Shown: positions 7,599 through 14,322 of the stretch, piece by piece
How the letters are laid out: every line of letters starts with the position of its first letter
Numbering within the stretch: position 1 is the first letter of the stretch
Assembly (NCBI GenBank): GCA_003343625.1
Contig: QAKV01000031.1
Location: 1-35,970 of the forward strand
Length of the DNA: 35,970 nucleotides
DNA from: Clostridiales bacterium
GTDB taxonomy: Bacteria; Bacillota; Clostridia; Lachnospirales; Lachnospiraceae
Reading direction: 5' to 3'
Made by a program: the position numbers and the translations under genes
The notes under the pieces: generated by a model
What the model saw: only the letters and a program-made list of their open reading frames with translations
Told to the model about the DNA's origin: nothing
The model's database searches: none

Positions 7599-9298
7599 AT
7601 CTGACAATAGACGGCTTCGACTGCAACGTCCCGGAAGGGACGACCATCATGAAGGCGGCGGCGAGCCTGGGCATCGACATCCCTCATCTCTGCTATCTGG
7701 AGGGGATCAACGAGATCAGCGCCTGCAAGGTCTGTGTGGTGGAGCTGCAGGGAAAGGTCAAGCTCATCACCGCATGCAACAACAAGGTAGAGGAAGGAAT
7801 GGTAATTTTCACCAATTCCCCGAAGGTTCGCGCGGTTCGGCGCACCAATGTGGAACTGATTTTATCCCAGCACGACTGCCATTGCGCGACCTGCGTGCGC
7901 AGCGGAAACTGCAGCCTTCAGAAGCTCTCCAACGATCTGGGGATCGTGGAAGTCCCCTTCAAAAAAGAAGTGATGGAGTTGCCCTGGAACCAGGACTTCC
8001 CGTTGATCCGGGATTTCGGAAAGTGCATCAAATGCATGCGTTGCGTGCAGATCTGCGAAAATGTCCAGCAGATGAAGGTATGGGACGTGCAGAATACGGG
8101 GTCCAGAACTACCGTGGACGTTTCTTTGAATCGCACCATCGAGGAGTCGGGATGTACCCTGTGCGGTCAGTGCATTACCCACTGCCCGACCGGAGCGCTG
8201 CGGGAGCGTAACGACATCCCGAAGGTGTTCGATGTCCTGGCGGATCCTGAAAAGGTGACGGTAGTCCAGGTGGCGCCTGCGGTGCGCACCGCCTGGGGAG
8301 AGGAAATGGGGCTTTCGAAAGAAGAAGCCACAGAAGGGCGGATGGCGGCCGCCTTAAAGAGGATCGGATTCGATTACGTGTTCGACACGAACTTCGCAGC
8401 GGATCTGACCATCATGGAGGAGGGCAATGAGCTGCTCAAACGGCTTTCGGAACCGGAAAAATATCGTTGGCCTATGTTCACCTCCTGCTGCCCGGCCTGG
8501 GTGACGTTCATCCGGGAGAACTGGCCCGAGTACCGGGGCAATCTGTCGACAGCCAAATCACCCCAGCAGATGTTCGGCGCTGCGGTGAAAAGTTATTTCG
8601 CGAAAAAGAAAGGAATTCCGGCGGAAAATATCTGCTGTATTTCCGTCATGCCTTGTGTGGCGAAGAAGGGGGAGGCTGCGCTGCCTTCCATGAAGAACCG
8701 CGACGGGCTGGCGGACGTGGATATCGTGCTGACCACCAGGGAACTGGTGCGGATGATCAAGGCGGAACATATCAATCCGCGCGTGTTGAAGGAAGTGCCT
8801 TTCGATGATCTGATGGGAGAAAGCAGCGGCGCAGGAGTGATTTTCGGCGTGACGGGAGGCGTGATGGAGGCGGCGCTTCGGACCGCCTGGGCCGTGGTGG
8901 AAGGAAAGAACCCGGATGCCGACGCCTTTCAGCCCGTGCGGGGAAGCGACGGACGAAAGGAAGCGGATTTCATCCTGGGAGGGAAGACGCTTAAGACCTG
9001 TACGGTGAGCGGGCTGGGCAATGCCAGAAAGCTGATGGAAGATATCCGCGATGGCAATGTATCCTATGATTTCGTGGAGGTGATGTCCTGCCCCGGCGGC
9101 TGCGTGGGCGGCGGAGGGCAGCCCATTCACGACGGGATGGAGCTGGCCGCGGAGAGAGGCGAGGAGCTGTATGAGCTGGATCGTGAACGGCCATTGCGCT
9201 TTTCGCACGAGAACGGGCAGGTACAGGCCCTCTATCGGGAGTATTTCGAATGCCCGCTGAGCCATACTTCCCACGAGCTTTTGCACGTGGAGCAGTGA
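7592..9298 (+). CDS. hydA: [FeFe] hydrogenase, group A catalytic subunit
   Basis: A 568-residue iron hydrogenase that interconverts H2 with protons and electrons in the cytosol. From the N-terminus: a 2Fe-2S plant-type ferredoxin domain (Cys34, 45, 48, 62), a His-ligated 4Fe-4S site (His94, Cys98, 101, 107), two 4Fe-4S motifs (Cys145/148/151/155 and Cys188/191/194/198), then the H-cluster domain with L1 TSCCPAW (297-303), L2 MPCVAKK (353-359) and L3 EVMSCPGGCVGGGGQP (Cys500, Cys504). All H-cluster cysteines are intact, so it should be active. The ATG at 7592 follows AAAGGAGGGAGGG and overlaps the flavoprotein stop. The maturases HydE, HydF and HydG are not in the window. It may be the H2-evolving arm of an NAD(P)H-linked complex. 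Confidence 0.95.
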   Translation: MVNLTIDGFDCNVPEGTTIMKAAASLGIDIPHLCYLEGINEISACKVCVVELQGKVKLITACNNKVEEGMVIFTNSPKVRAVRRTNVELILSQHDCHCATCVRSGNCSLQKLSNDLGIVEVPFKKEVMELPWNQDFPLIRDFGKCIKCMRCVQICENVQQMKVWDVQNTGSRTTVDVSLNRTIEESGCTLCGQCITHCPTGALRERNDIPKVFDVLADPEKVTVVQVAPAVRTAWGEEMGLSKEEATEGRMAAALKRIGFDYVFDTNFAADLTIMEEGNELLKRLSEPEKYRWPMFTSCCPAWVTFIRENWPEYRGNLSTAKSPQQMFGAAVKSYFAKKKGIPAENICCISVMPCVAKKGEAALPSMKNRDGLADVDIVLTTRELVRMIKAEHINPRVLKEVPFDDLMGESSGAGVIFGVTGGVMEAALRTAWAVVEGKNPDADAFQPVRGSDGRKEADFILGGKTLKTCTVSGLGNARKLMEDIRDGNVSYDFVEVMSCPGGCVGGGGQPIHDGMELAAERGEELYELDRERPLRFSHENGQVQALYREYFECPLSHTSHELLHVEQ

Positions 9299-9324
9299 GC
9301 CCGTGAGAAAAAAGGAGAAGGATT

Positions 9325-9909
9325 ATGACGGAGAAGGAAAAATCATACGCCGAACTTTTGTATCAGCCCAATGACCCGGAGCTTTCAGCGGATCGGGATG
9401 TGACGGTGAAAAAGCTTCACGCTTACAATAACATGGATCCGCTGGACCGCAGCGGCAGGCAGGCAGCCATCCGCGAAATCCTGGGGGAAGCGGGGGACAA
9501 CTGCGTGGTGGAGCAGCCTCTCTTTTGTACCTACGGATATAATACTTCTGTGGGCGACAATTTTTTCATGAACGTGAACGGTAAACTGATGGACAGCGGG
9601 AAAATCACCATCGGCGACAACGTCTTCATCGCGCCCAATGTCTGCATCGTGACGGAAGAACACGCCATGGATGTGAAGCAGCGTCTGGAGGGGCTGGAAT
9701 ATACCCATCCGGTCACCATCGGGAACAACGTATGGATCTGTACCGGGGCGATCATCCTCCCGGGCGTCACCATTGGCGACAACAGCGTGATCGGCGCGGG
9801 CAGCGTGGTGACAAAAGATATCCCGGCCAACAGTCTGGCGGTGGGGAATCCGTGTAAGGTGATTCGGACGCTGGAACAAAAAGGAGGATCGTTTTCGAAG
9901 GTGCTGTGA
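9325..9909 (+). CDS. Sugar O-acetyltransferase (maltose acetyltransferase-like)
   Basis: A 194-residue hexapeptide acetyltransferase with the N-terminal Mac domain (SYAELLYQPNDPELSADRDV onward) and left-handed beta-helix coils (VGDNFFMNVNGKLMD, IGDNVFIAPNVCIVTEEHAM, IGNNVWICTGAIILPGVTIG, NSVIGAGSVVTKDIP). The catalytic-position His is in VTEEHAMDV. It transfers acetyl from acetyl-CoA to a sugar-like acceptor. AAAGGAGAAGG precedes the ATG. It begins 26 nt after the hydrogenase stop and may be co-transcribed, though a functional link is not evident. It is shorter than and divergent from the paralogue at 3934-4554. Confidence 0.9.
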   Translation: MTEKEKSYAELLYQPNDPELSADRDVTVKKLHAYNNMDPLDRSGRQAAIREILGEAGDNCVVEQPLFCTYGYNTSVGDNFFMNVNGKLMDSGKITIGDNVFIAPNVCIVTEEHAMDVKQRLEGLEYTHPVTIGNNVWICTGAIILPGVTIGDNSVIGAGSVVTKDIPANSLAVGNPCKVIRTLEQKGGSFSKVL

Positions 9910-9978
9910 AAAAAGCATAGCCTGAAAAGAAAGAAGGACCAAGGGTCAAAAACAAGCCAAGGTCCTTCTTTTGTGTTA
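9908..9978. repeat. Dispersed hairpin repeat, copy 1
   Basis: About 71 nt nearly identical to 34573-34642: both begin with an A-run and GCATAGCCT and end TTGTGTTA. The core forms a hairpin (AAGAAGGACC at 9931-9940 with GGTCCTTCTT at 9961-9970) and can act as a terminator for the upstream acetyltransferase. In both places the repeat sits between a gene end and an insertion-sequence remnant. Confidence 0.75.
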
Positions 9979-9980
9979 TT

Positions 9981-10274
9981 TCGGATTATCTGGATATCTG
10001 TGATCCGGTGCTGACATTTGACCGCTTTATGGAGGAAATGGATCTGGAGAAATGTCTGAAAGGAATCCCGAAATACCATACGGGAAGAGTCAGATACAAT
10101 CCGGTCGGCATGCTGAAAACAGTCTTATTCGGATTTATGATACTCACACTGATTGCTATGCTGTCTAAAACGAGAAACTTTCATTACTATTTGCGTCGCC
10201 AACTGAAAGACGGCGAAATGGAGCGGCCGGCACTTCAGATTTCTGCCGGCGTTGACATCCCGCCATCCGCGTGA
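9981..10274 (+). pseudogene. IS1182-type transposase remnant (N-terminal DUF772 part)
   Basis: The frame from about 9981 reads DYLDICDPVLTFDRFMEEMD, then LEKCLKGIPKYHTGRVRYNP and VGMLKTVLFGFM, which I recognise as the N-terminal region of IS1182-family transposases. A full protein is several hundred residues. Here the normal N-terminus is replaced by the adjoining repeat and the recognisable part ends near 10139. The remaining 45 residues to the stop at 10274 do not continue that domain and may be a fused 3' end after internal deletion. A GTG at 10008 is the only in-frame start. It is non-functional debris lying between the acetyltransferase and the glp operon. Confidence 0.65.
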
Positions 10275-10280
10275 TAAGAT
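10252..10280 (+). promoter_or_regulatory. Sigma-A-type promoter of the glp operon
   Basis: A perfect TTGACA (10252-10257), a 17-nt spacer and TAAGAT (10275-10280). Transcription would start near 10287, leaving a leader of about 147 nt that contains the hairpin at 10322-10364. The -35 box lies inside the tail of the transposase remnant. Confidence 0.7.
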
Positions 10281-10321
10281 AAAATCAGTTCAAAAAGGAA
10301 TCCCAGGAGAGAAGAGAGCAG

Positions 10322-10364
10322 GAGGACATATATGACTTTACAGGGTCATTGTGTCCTCATTTTT
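10322..10364 (+). terminator. Attenuator hairpin in the glp leader
   Basis: GAGGACA (10322-10328) pairs with TGTCCTC (10352-10358) and ATGAC (10332-10336) with GTCAT (10345-10349), followed by ATTTTTAT. This is an intrinsic terminator between the promoter and the first glp gene. The operon encodes GlpP, which in Bacillus subtilis antiterminates glp leader RNA, so this is the natural candidate target. Confidence 0.6.
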
Positions 10365-10395
10365 ATACGATGGGGAATTTCGTTTCCTGTCGCAG
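10360..10395. repeat. Degenerate copy of the ATACGACAGG palindrome
   Basis: TTTTTATACGATGGGGAATT followed by TCGTTTCCTGTCG resembles the perfect palindrome at 28166-28208 (TTTTTATACGACAGGAAATT, then TCATTTCCTGTCG). It follows a terminator-like hairpin in both places. The left arm here is decayed, so pairing is weaker. Confidence 0.55.
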
Positions 10396-10433
10396 CCATG
10401 GAGAGGGGATCTGATGAAAAGGAGGAATCCGGA

Positions 10434-11873
10434 GTGGAAGAAAGATATGACGTGGTCATCATCGGAGGCGGGGTGACGGGTGCGGCCGTCGCCAGGGAGC
10501 TGTCCCGCTATGCCATGAGAATCTGCCTGCTCGAAAAGGAAGAGGATGTATGTTCCGGCACATCGAAGGCCAACAGCGCCATCGTGCATGCCGGGTTTGA
10601 CGCCCGGCCGGGCACGCAGAAGGCCCGGATGAACGTGGAAGGCAATCGTATGATGGAGCAGCTGGCGCAGGATCTGGACTTCGAGTTCCGAAGGAACGGA
10701 TCTCTGGTAGTCTGTTTCGGAAAGGAGGAGCTGCCGGTTCTGGAGCGGCTGAAGGCCCAGGGGGAGCAAAACGGAGTGAGGGGGCTTCGGATCCTGAGCG
10801 GGGACGAAGCGCGCAAAAGGGAGCCGAACCTGCAGGAAGAAGTGTATGCGGCCCTGCACGCCCCGGACGGCGGGATCGTCTGTCCCTTCGGGCTGACCAT
10901 CGCCCTGGCGGAAAACGCCTGTGACAACGGGGTGGAGTTTCGGTTCGGGACGCAGGTGAACGGGGTGGAAAGGACGGAGACCGGTTATCGGATCCACACT
11001 TCGCAGGGGAACCTGCAAACCCGCTTTGTGGTCAACGCTGCGGGACTGTATGCGGATGTCCTCCACAACATGGTCAGCGACCGGAAGATTTCCATCGCGC
11101 CCAGAAGGGGCAGCTACTGGCTTTTGGACAAGGCGGCGGGAACCTGCGTGGATCATACGGTCTTTCAGGTGCCGGGCAGATTCGGGAAAGGGGTTCTGGT
11201 GACGCCCACAGTCCACGGCAACCTGCTGGTGGGGCCCACTGCGGTGGATATCGAAGACAAAGAGGACACCCGTACCACGGCTGAAGAGCTGGAAGAAGTC
11301 AGGGAAAAGTCTTCCAGGAGCGTCAGGAACATCCCTTTTTCCCGGGTGATCACTTCCTTCGCCGGGCTGCGGGCCCGGGAAGAGGGGGACGACTTCATCC
11401 TGGGAGAAGCGCCGGGGGCCCCCGGATTTTATGATGCGGCAGGCATCGATTCCCCGGGGCTTTCCGCTGCGCCGGCCATCGGCAGATTCCTGGCCGGGCA
11501 GATCGCCCGGGCGGCGAAAGCGGAGGAAAAGGCGGATTTCAATCCCAACAGAAGGGGCATTGTGAAAGCGGCGGCCCTGCCGTTGCGGGAACGGGCGGAA
11601 CTGATCCGGAACGATCCCGCCTACGGAACCATCGTCTGCCGGTGCGAGGAAATCAGCGAAGGGGAAATCAGGGATGCCGTCACCCGAACTCTGGGCGCCA
11701 GGAGCATGGATGGGATCAAGCGTCGGGTGCGGGCGGGCATGGGCAGATGTCAGGCGGGATTCTGCACGCCGGGGACGATGGAAATCCTGGCCCGGGAACT
11801 GGGCATTCCCATGGAGCAGATCCGGAAAAACAGCGCCGGTTCCCAGCTGCTGGAAAGGGGGACGGGGGAATGA
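10434..11873 (+). CDS. glpA: FAD-dependent glycerol-3-phosphate dehydrogenase-type oxidoreductase (GlpA-like) with BFD-like 2Fe-2S domain
   Basis: A 479-residue flavoenzyme of the GlpA/LhgO (DAO) family. It begins with the FAD-binding VIIGGGVTGAAVAREL (GGGVTG at 11-16), has the DAO substrate domain, and ends with a BFD-type [2Fe-2S] region (VCRCEEISEGEIRDA ... GRCQAGFCTPG). The likely reaction is oxidation of sn-glycerol-3-phosphate to dihydroxyacetone phosphate, supported by the downstream GlpP gene; L-2-hydroxyglutarate oxidase is the alternative within this family. I start at the GTG at 10434 because AAAAGGAGG lies at proper spacing; the open frame back to 10332 only covers leader hairpins. 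It overlaps the next gene by 4 nt (ATGA). Confidence 0.82.
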   Translation: MEERYDVVIIGGGVTGAAVARELSRYAMRICLLEKEEDVCSGTSKANSAIVHAGFDARPGTQKARMNVEGNRMMEQLAQDLDFEFRRNGSLVVCFGKEELPVLERLKAQGEQNGVRGLRILSGDEARKREPNLQEEVYAALHAPDGGIVCPFGLTIALAENACDNGVEFRFGTQVNGVERTETGYRIHTSQGNLQTRFVVNAAGLYADVLHNMVSDRKISIAPRRGSYWLLDKAAGTCVDHTVFQVPGRFGKGVLVTPTVHGNLLVGPTAVDIEDKEDTRTTAEELEEVREKSSRSVRNIPFSRVITSFAGLRAREEGDDFILGEAPGAPGFYDAAGIDSPGLSAAPAIGRFLAGQIARAAKAEEKADFNPNRRGIVKAAALPLRERAELIRNDPAYGTIVCRCEEISEGEIRDAVTRTLGARSMDGIKRRVRAGMGRCQAGFCTPGTMEILARELGIPMEQIRKNSAGSQLLERGTGE

Positions 11874-13210
11874 GGAAATATGAGATCGTCATCATCGGCG
11901 GCGGGCCCGCCGGACTGGCCGCCGCGTTGGCCGCGCGGGAAAACGGCGCCGGAGAGATCCTGATTCTGGAACGGGACAGCAGGCTGGGCGGGATTTTGAA
12001 TCAGTGCATCCACAATGGCTTCGGCCTGCACACCTTTCGGGAAGAGCTGACGGGGCCCGAATATGCGGATCGCTTTTTGCAGGGGGTTTTGAGATCCGGG
12101 ATCGAGACCAGGTGCGGATCCATGGTGATCCGGATCGATCGGGACAGGACGGTCACCTATGTGAACCGCCGGGAAGGGATAGTGCAGGTTTCGGCGAGGG
12201 CCGTTATTCTGGCCATGGGATGCCGGGAGAGGCCCAGGGGAGCGCTGAACATCCCCGGATACCGTCCCGCCGGGATCTATTCCGCCGGAACGGCCCAGCG
12301 TCTGGTGAATCTGGAAGGGGTTTGCGTGGGGAAGCGGGCGGTGATTTTGGGATCCGGGGACATCGGGCTGATCATGGCACGCCGTCTGACGCTGGAAGGG
12401 ACGAAGGTGCTGGCGGTGGCGGAGATCATGCCCTATTCCGGCGGATTAAAGCGCAACATCGTGCAGTGCCTGGACGACTTCGGGATCCCGCTTCTTCTGA
12501 GCCATACGGTGGTGGAAATTCTGGGAAAGAAACGTGTGGAAGGCGTGGTGCTGGCGCAGGTGGACGAAAACAGGAAGCCGATTCCCCAAACCCGGCAGCT
12601 GCTGGAATGCGATACCCTGCTTTTGTCTGTGGGGCTTTTGCCTGAAAACGAGCTGACCGAAGGGCTGGGCGCAGCCATGGATCGGGTGACCGGGGGACCT
12701 CGTGTGAACCAGCGGATGGAGACGGAGGTTCCGGGGATCTTCGCCTGCGGCAACGTGCTGCATGTTCACGATCTGGTGGACTATGTCAGCCAGGAAGCGG
12801 CCCTGGCCGGAAGGGAGGCGGCGCTGTGGGTTCAGCGGCAGAAAGGGAAAGAAGAGGCTGGCGGATCGCGGGATGACAGCCCGCAGAACGGAGCCGGCTT
12901 CCCGTCGGAAAGCGCTGCTATTTCACTCCGGGCCGGGAAGGGAATCCGTTATACCGTCCCCCAGCATCTGGACGCTGCGGAGAAGGAAGAAGGCGTGACC
13001 GTTCGGTTTCGGGTGGATGGAGTATATCGGGACAGCAGCGTCGCCGTCTATTGCGGGCACGACTGCATCCGGAGGAGGACAAAACGAATCTTCGCACCCG
13101 GCGAGATGGAACAGCTGGTTCTGACCAAAGAGCAGCTGAAAGCCTGCAGGGGACAGGAAGAGATCGAGATCCGCGTGGAGGATGCGGGGAGAACGGAGGG
13201 AGAAGAATGA
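11870..13210 (+). CDS. NAD(P)/FAD-dependent oxidoreductase of the glp operon
   Basis: A 446-residue pyridine nucleotide-disulphide-type oxidoreductase: FAD-binding IVIIGGGPAGLAAALAAREN at the start, a second dinucleotide fold (AVILGSGDIGLIMARRL) and the C-terminal FAD contact (GIFACGNVLHVHDLVDYVSQ). In clostridial glp operons this protein accompanies the GlpA-like dehydrogenase and DUF1667 protein, presumably passing electrons to an acceptor; this role is inferred from context. The ATG at 11870 overlaps the upstream stop, and its own stop overlaps the DUF1667 start. The last 110 residues (after about 335) lie past the oxidoreductase core and look like a small separate domain. Confidence 0.85.
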   Translation: MRKYEIVIIGGGPAGLAAALAARENGAGEILILERDSRLGGILNQCIHNGFGLHTFREELTGPEYADRFLQGVLRSGIETRCGSMVIRIDRDRTVTYVNRREGIVQVSARAVILAMGCRERPRGALNIPGYRPAGIYSAGTAQRLVNLEGVCVGKRAVILGSGDIGLIMARRLTLEGTKVLAVAEIMPYSGGLKRNIVQCLDDFGIPLLLSHTVVEILGKKRVEGVVLAQVDENRKPIPQTRQLLECDTLLLSVGLLPENELTEGLGAAMDRVTGGPRVNQRMETEVPGIFACGNVLHVHDLVDYVSQEAALAGREAALWVQRQKGKEEAGGSRDDSPQNGAGFPSESAAISLRAGKGIRYTVPQHLDAAEKEEGVTVRFRVDGVYRDSSVAVYCGHDCIRRRTKRIFAPGEMEQLVLTKEQLKACRGQEEIEIRVEDAGRTEGEE

Positions 13211-13581
13211 TTCGGGAAATCACATGTATCTGTTGCCCTCTGGGCTGCCGCCTTCAGGTGGAGGAAGAGCATCCGGAGCGGGTATCCGGAAACAGCTGCC
13301 CCAGAGGGGCGCAGTACGGAAAAAACGAAGTCACGGATCCCAGGAGGACGGTGACGGCCAGCGTCCCGGTGACGGGAGGCGCGCTTTCCATGGTATCGGT
13401 CAAAACGTCCCGCGAGATCCCGAAGGATCGGATTTTCGATTGCATGGAAAAGATTCACGCCCTGCGGGTTTCGGCCCCGGTGAAAATCGGGGACGTGTTG
13501 CTTTCGGATTGCGCCGGGACGGGAGCGGACATCGTGGCCACGAAAACGGTGGACAAAATGGAGAACGGAGAAGAAAAATAG
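13207..13581 (+). CDS. DUF1667 domain protein (probable FeS subunit of the glp system)
   Basis: A 124-residue protein beginning MIREITCICCPLGCRLQVEE, with further Cys in GNSCPRGAQYG. The CxxCPxGC-plus-CPRG pattern (Cys7, 10, 14 and 31) looks like an iron-sulphur ligand set. DUF1667 proteins are regular neighbours of GlpA-like and FAD oxidoreductases in Clostridia, but their biochemical role is not established. An electron-transfer subunit analogous to GlpC is the simplest reading. It is translationally coupled on both sides: the ATG overlaps the upstream stop by 4 nt, and the GlpP start follows its stop directly. The C-terminal half has three mostly beta-rich segments with no recognisable motif. 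Confidence 0.85.
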   Translation: MIREITCICCPLGCRLQVEEEHPERVSGNSCPRGAQYGKNEVTDPRRTVTASVPVTGGALSMVSVKTSREIPKDRIFDCMEKIHALRVSAPVKIGDVLLSDCAGTGADIVATKTVDKMENGEEK

Positions 13582-14142
13582 ATGGGATTTCGGGATCTGC
13601 TGGAAGCTTCGCCGGTGATTGCGGCGGTAAAAGACGAAGAAGGGCTCAGGAAAGCGCTGGAAACGGACTGCGGAATCGTGTTCACTCTGTATGGGAATCT
13701 CTGTACCGTTGGGGATATGGTGGGGAAGATCCGGGACGCGGGCAAAGTCCCGATCGTCCATATGGATCTGATTCAGGGGCTCGGCAGCAGGGAGATCGCC
13801 GTGGAGTTCCTGCGGGACAACGCCAGGGCAGAGGGAATTATCAGCACGAAGATCTCTCTGGTCAGGCACGCCATGGATCTGGGGATGATCGGGATATGGC
13901 GCACTTTTCTGGTGGATTCCATCGCCTTAAACAATACGAAAAAACAGCTGGCCGCCGTCTCTCCGGACGCCCTGGAGGTGCTGCCGGGCATCATGCCAAA
14001 AATCGTCCGGGAAATCCGATCCTGTACCCGGGTGCCCATCATCGCGGGCGGGCTGCTTTCGGACAGGGCGGACGTTCTGGAGGCGCTGAACGCGGGCGCC
14101 TGGGCGGTTTCCGCCACCCGGGAAGAGCTGTGGAGGCTGTGA
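13582..14142 (+). CDS. glpP: Glycerol-3-phosphate-responsive antiterminator GlpP
   Basis: A 186-residue GlpP-family RNA-binding antiterminator. Characteristic blocks are SPVIAAVKDEEGL, VFTLYGNLCTVGDMV, VHMDLIQGLGSRE and EVLPGIMPKIV, with GGLLSDRADVLEALNAGAWA near the C-terminus; the fold is TIM-barrel-like. In Bacillus GlpP binds glycerol-3-phosphate and prevents termination in glp leaders. Here it is the last gene of the operon and starts on the base after the upstream stop, so the operon encodes its own regulator; the hairpin at 10322-10364 is its likely target. The length is normal and no part is missing. Confidence 0.92.
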   Translation: MGFRDLLEASPVIAAVKDEEGLRKALETDCGIVFTLYGNLCTVGDMVGKIRDAGKVPIVHMDLIQGLGSREIAVEFLRDNARAEGIISTKISLVRHAMDLGMIGIWRTFLVDSIALNNTKKQLAAVSPDALEVLPGIMPKIVREIRSCTRVPIIAGGLLSDRADVLEALNAGAWAVSATREELWRL

Positions 14143-14151
14143 AAAAAGCGC

Positions 14152-14180
14152 TTTACAAATAGGCGCAAATGGTTTATATT
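14152..14180 (+). promoter_or_regulatory. Sigma-A-type promoter upstream of gltB
   Basis: TTTACA (14152-14157), a 17-nt spacer and TATATT (14175-14180), one mismatch in each box. It begins 10 nt after the glpP stop, and the implied transcript has a leader of about 135 nt before gltB. Confidence 0.6.
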
Positions 14181-14220
14181 GAAACGCATGGAATACATTT
14201 TTTGTTTTTGAATCAATACA

Positions 14221-14306
14221 GCCGGAATTGACAAGGGCGTCAAGGATCTGCGGACTGCAGATTTTTGACGCCCTCTTCTGTTTTACAGGAAATTCCTGAT
14301 TCCGGC
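14221..14306 (+). ncRNA. Structured gltB leader with terminator-like stem
   Basis: A closing stem (GCCGGAAT 14221-14228 with ATTCCGGC 14299-14306) encloses a strong hairpin and a small palindrome (CAGGAAATTCCTG, 14286-14298). The strong hairpin is GGGCGTCAA 14235-14243 with TTGACGCCC 14265-14273, extended by GGATCTGC/GCAGATTT to about 17 bp with a 5-nt loop, followed by TCTTCTGTTTT. The result is a three-way junction ending one base before the AAAAGGAGG ribosome site of gltB. It could be an attenuator or cis-regulatory RNA, or only the glp terminator. I recognise no known riboswitch consensus. Confidence 0.45.
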
Positions 14307-14322
14307 AAAAGGAGGATGGAAG

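Noticed and set aside
10332..10433. N-terminal extension of the GlpA-like protein
   Set aside because: The 34 extra codons cover the attenuator and palindrome, have no homology, and lack a good ribosome site, whereas the GTG at 10434 follows AAAAGGAGG.
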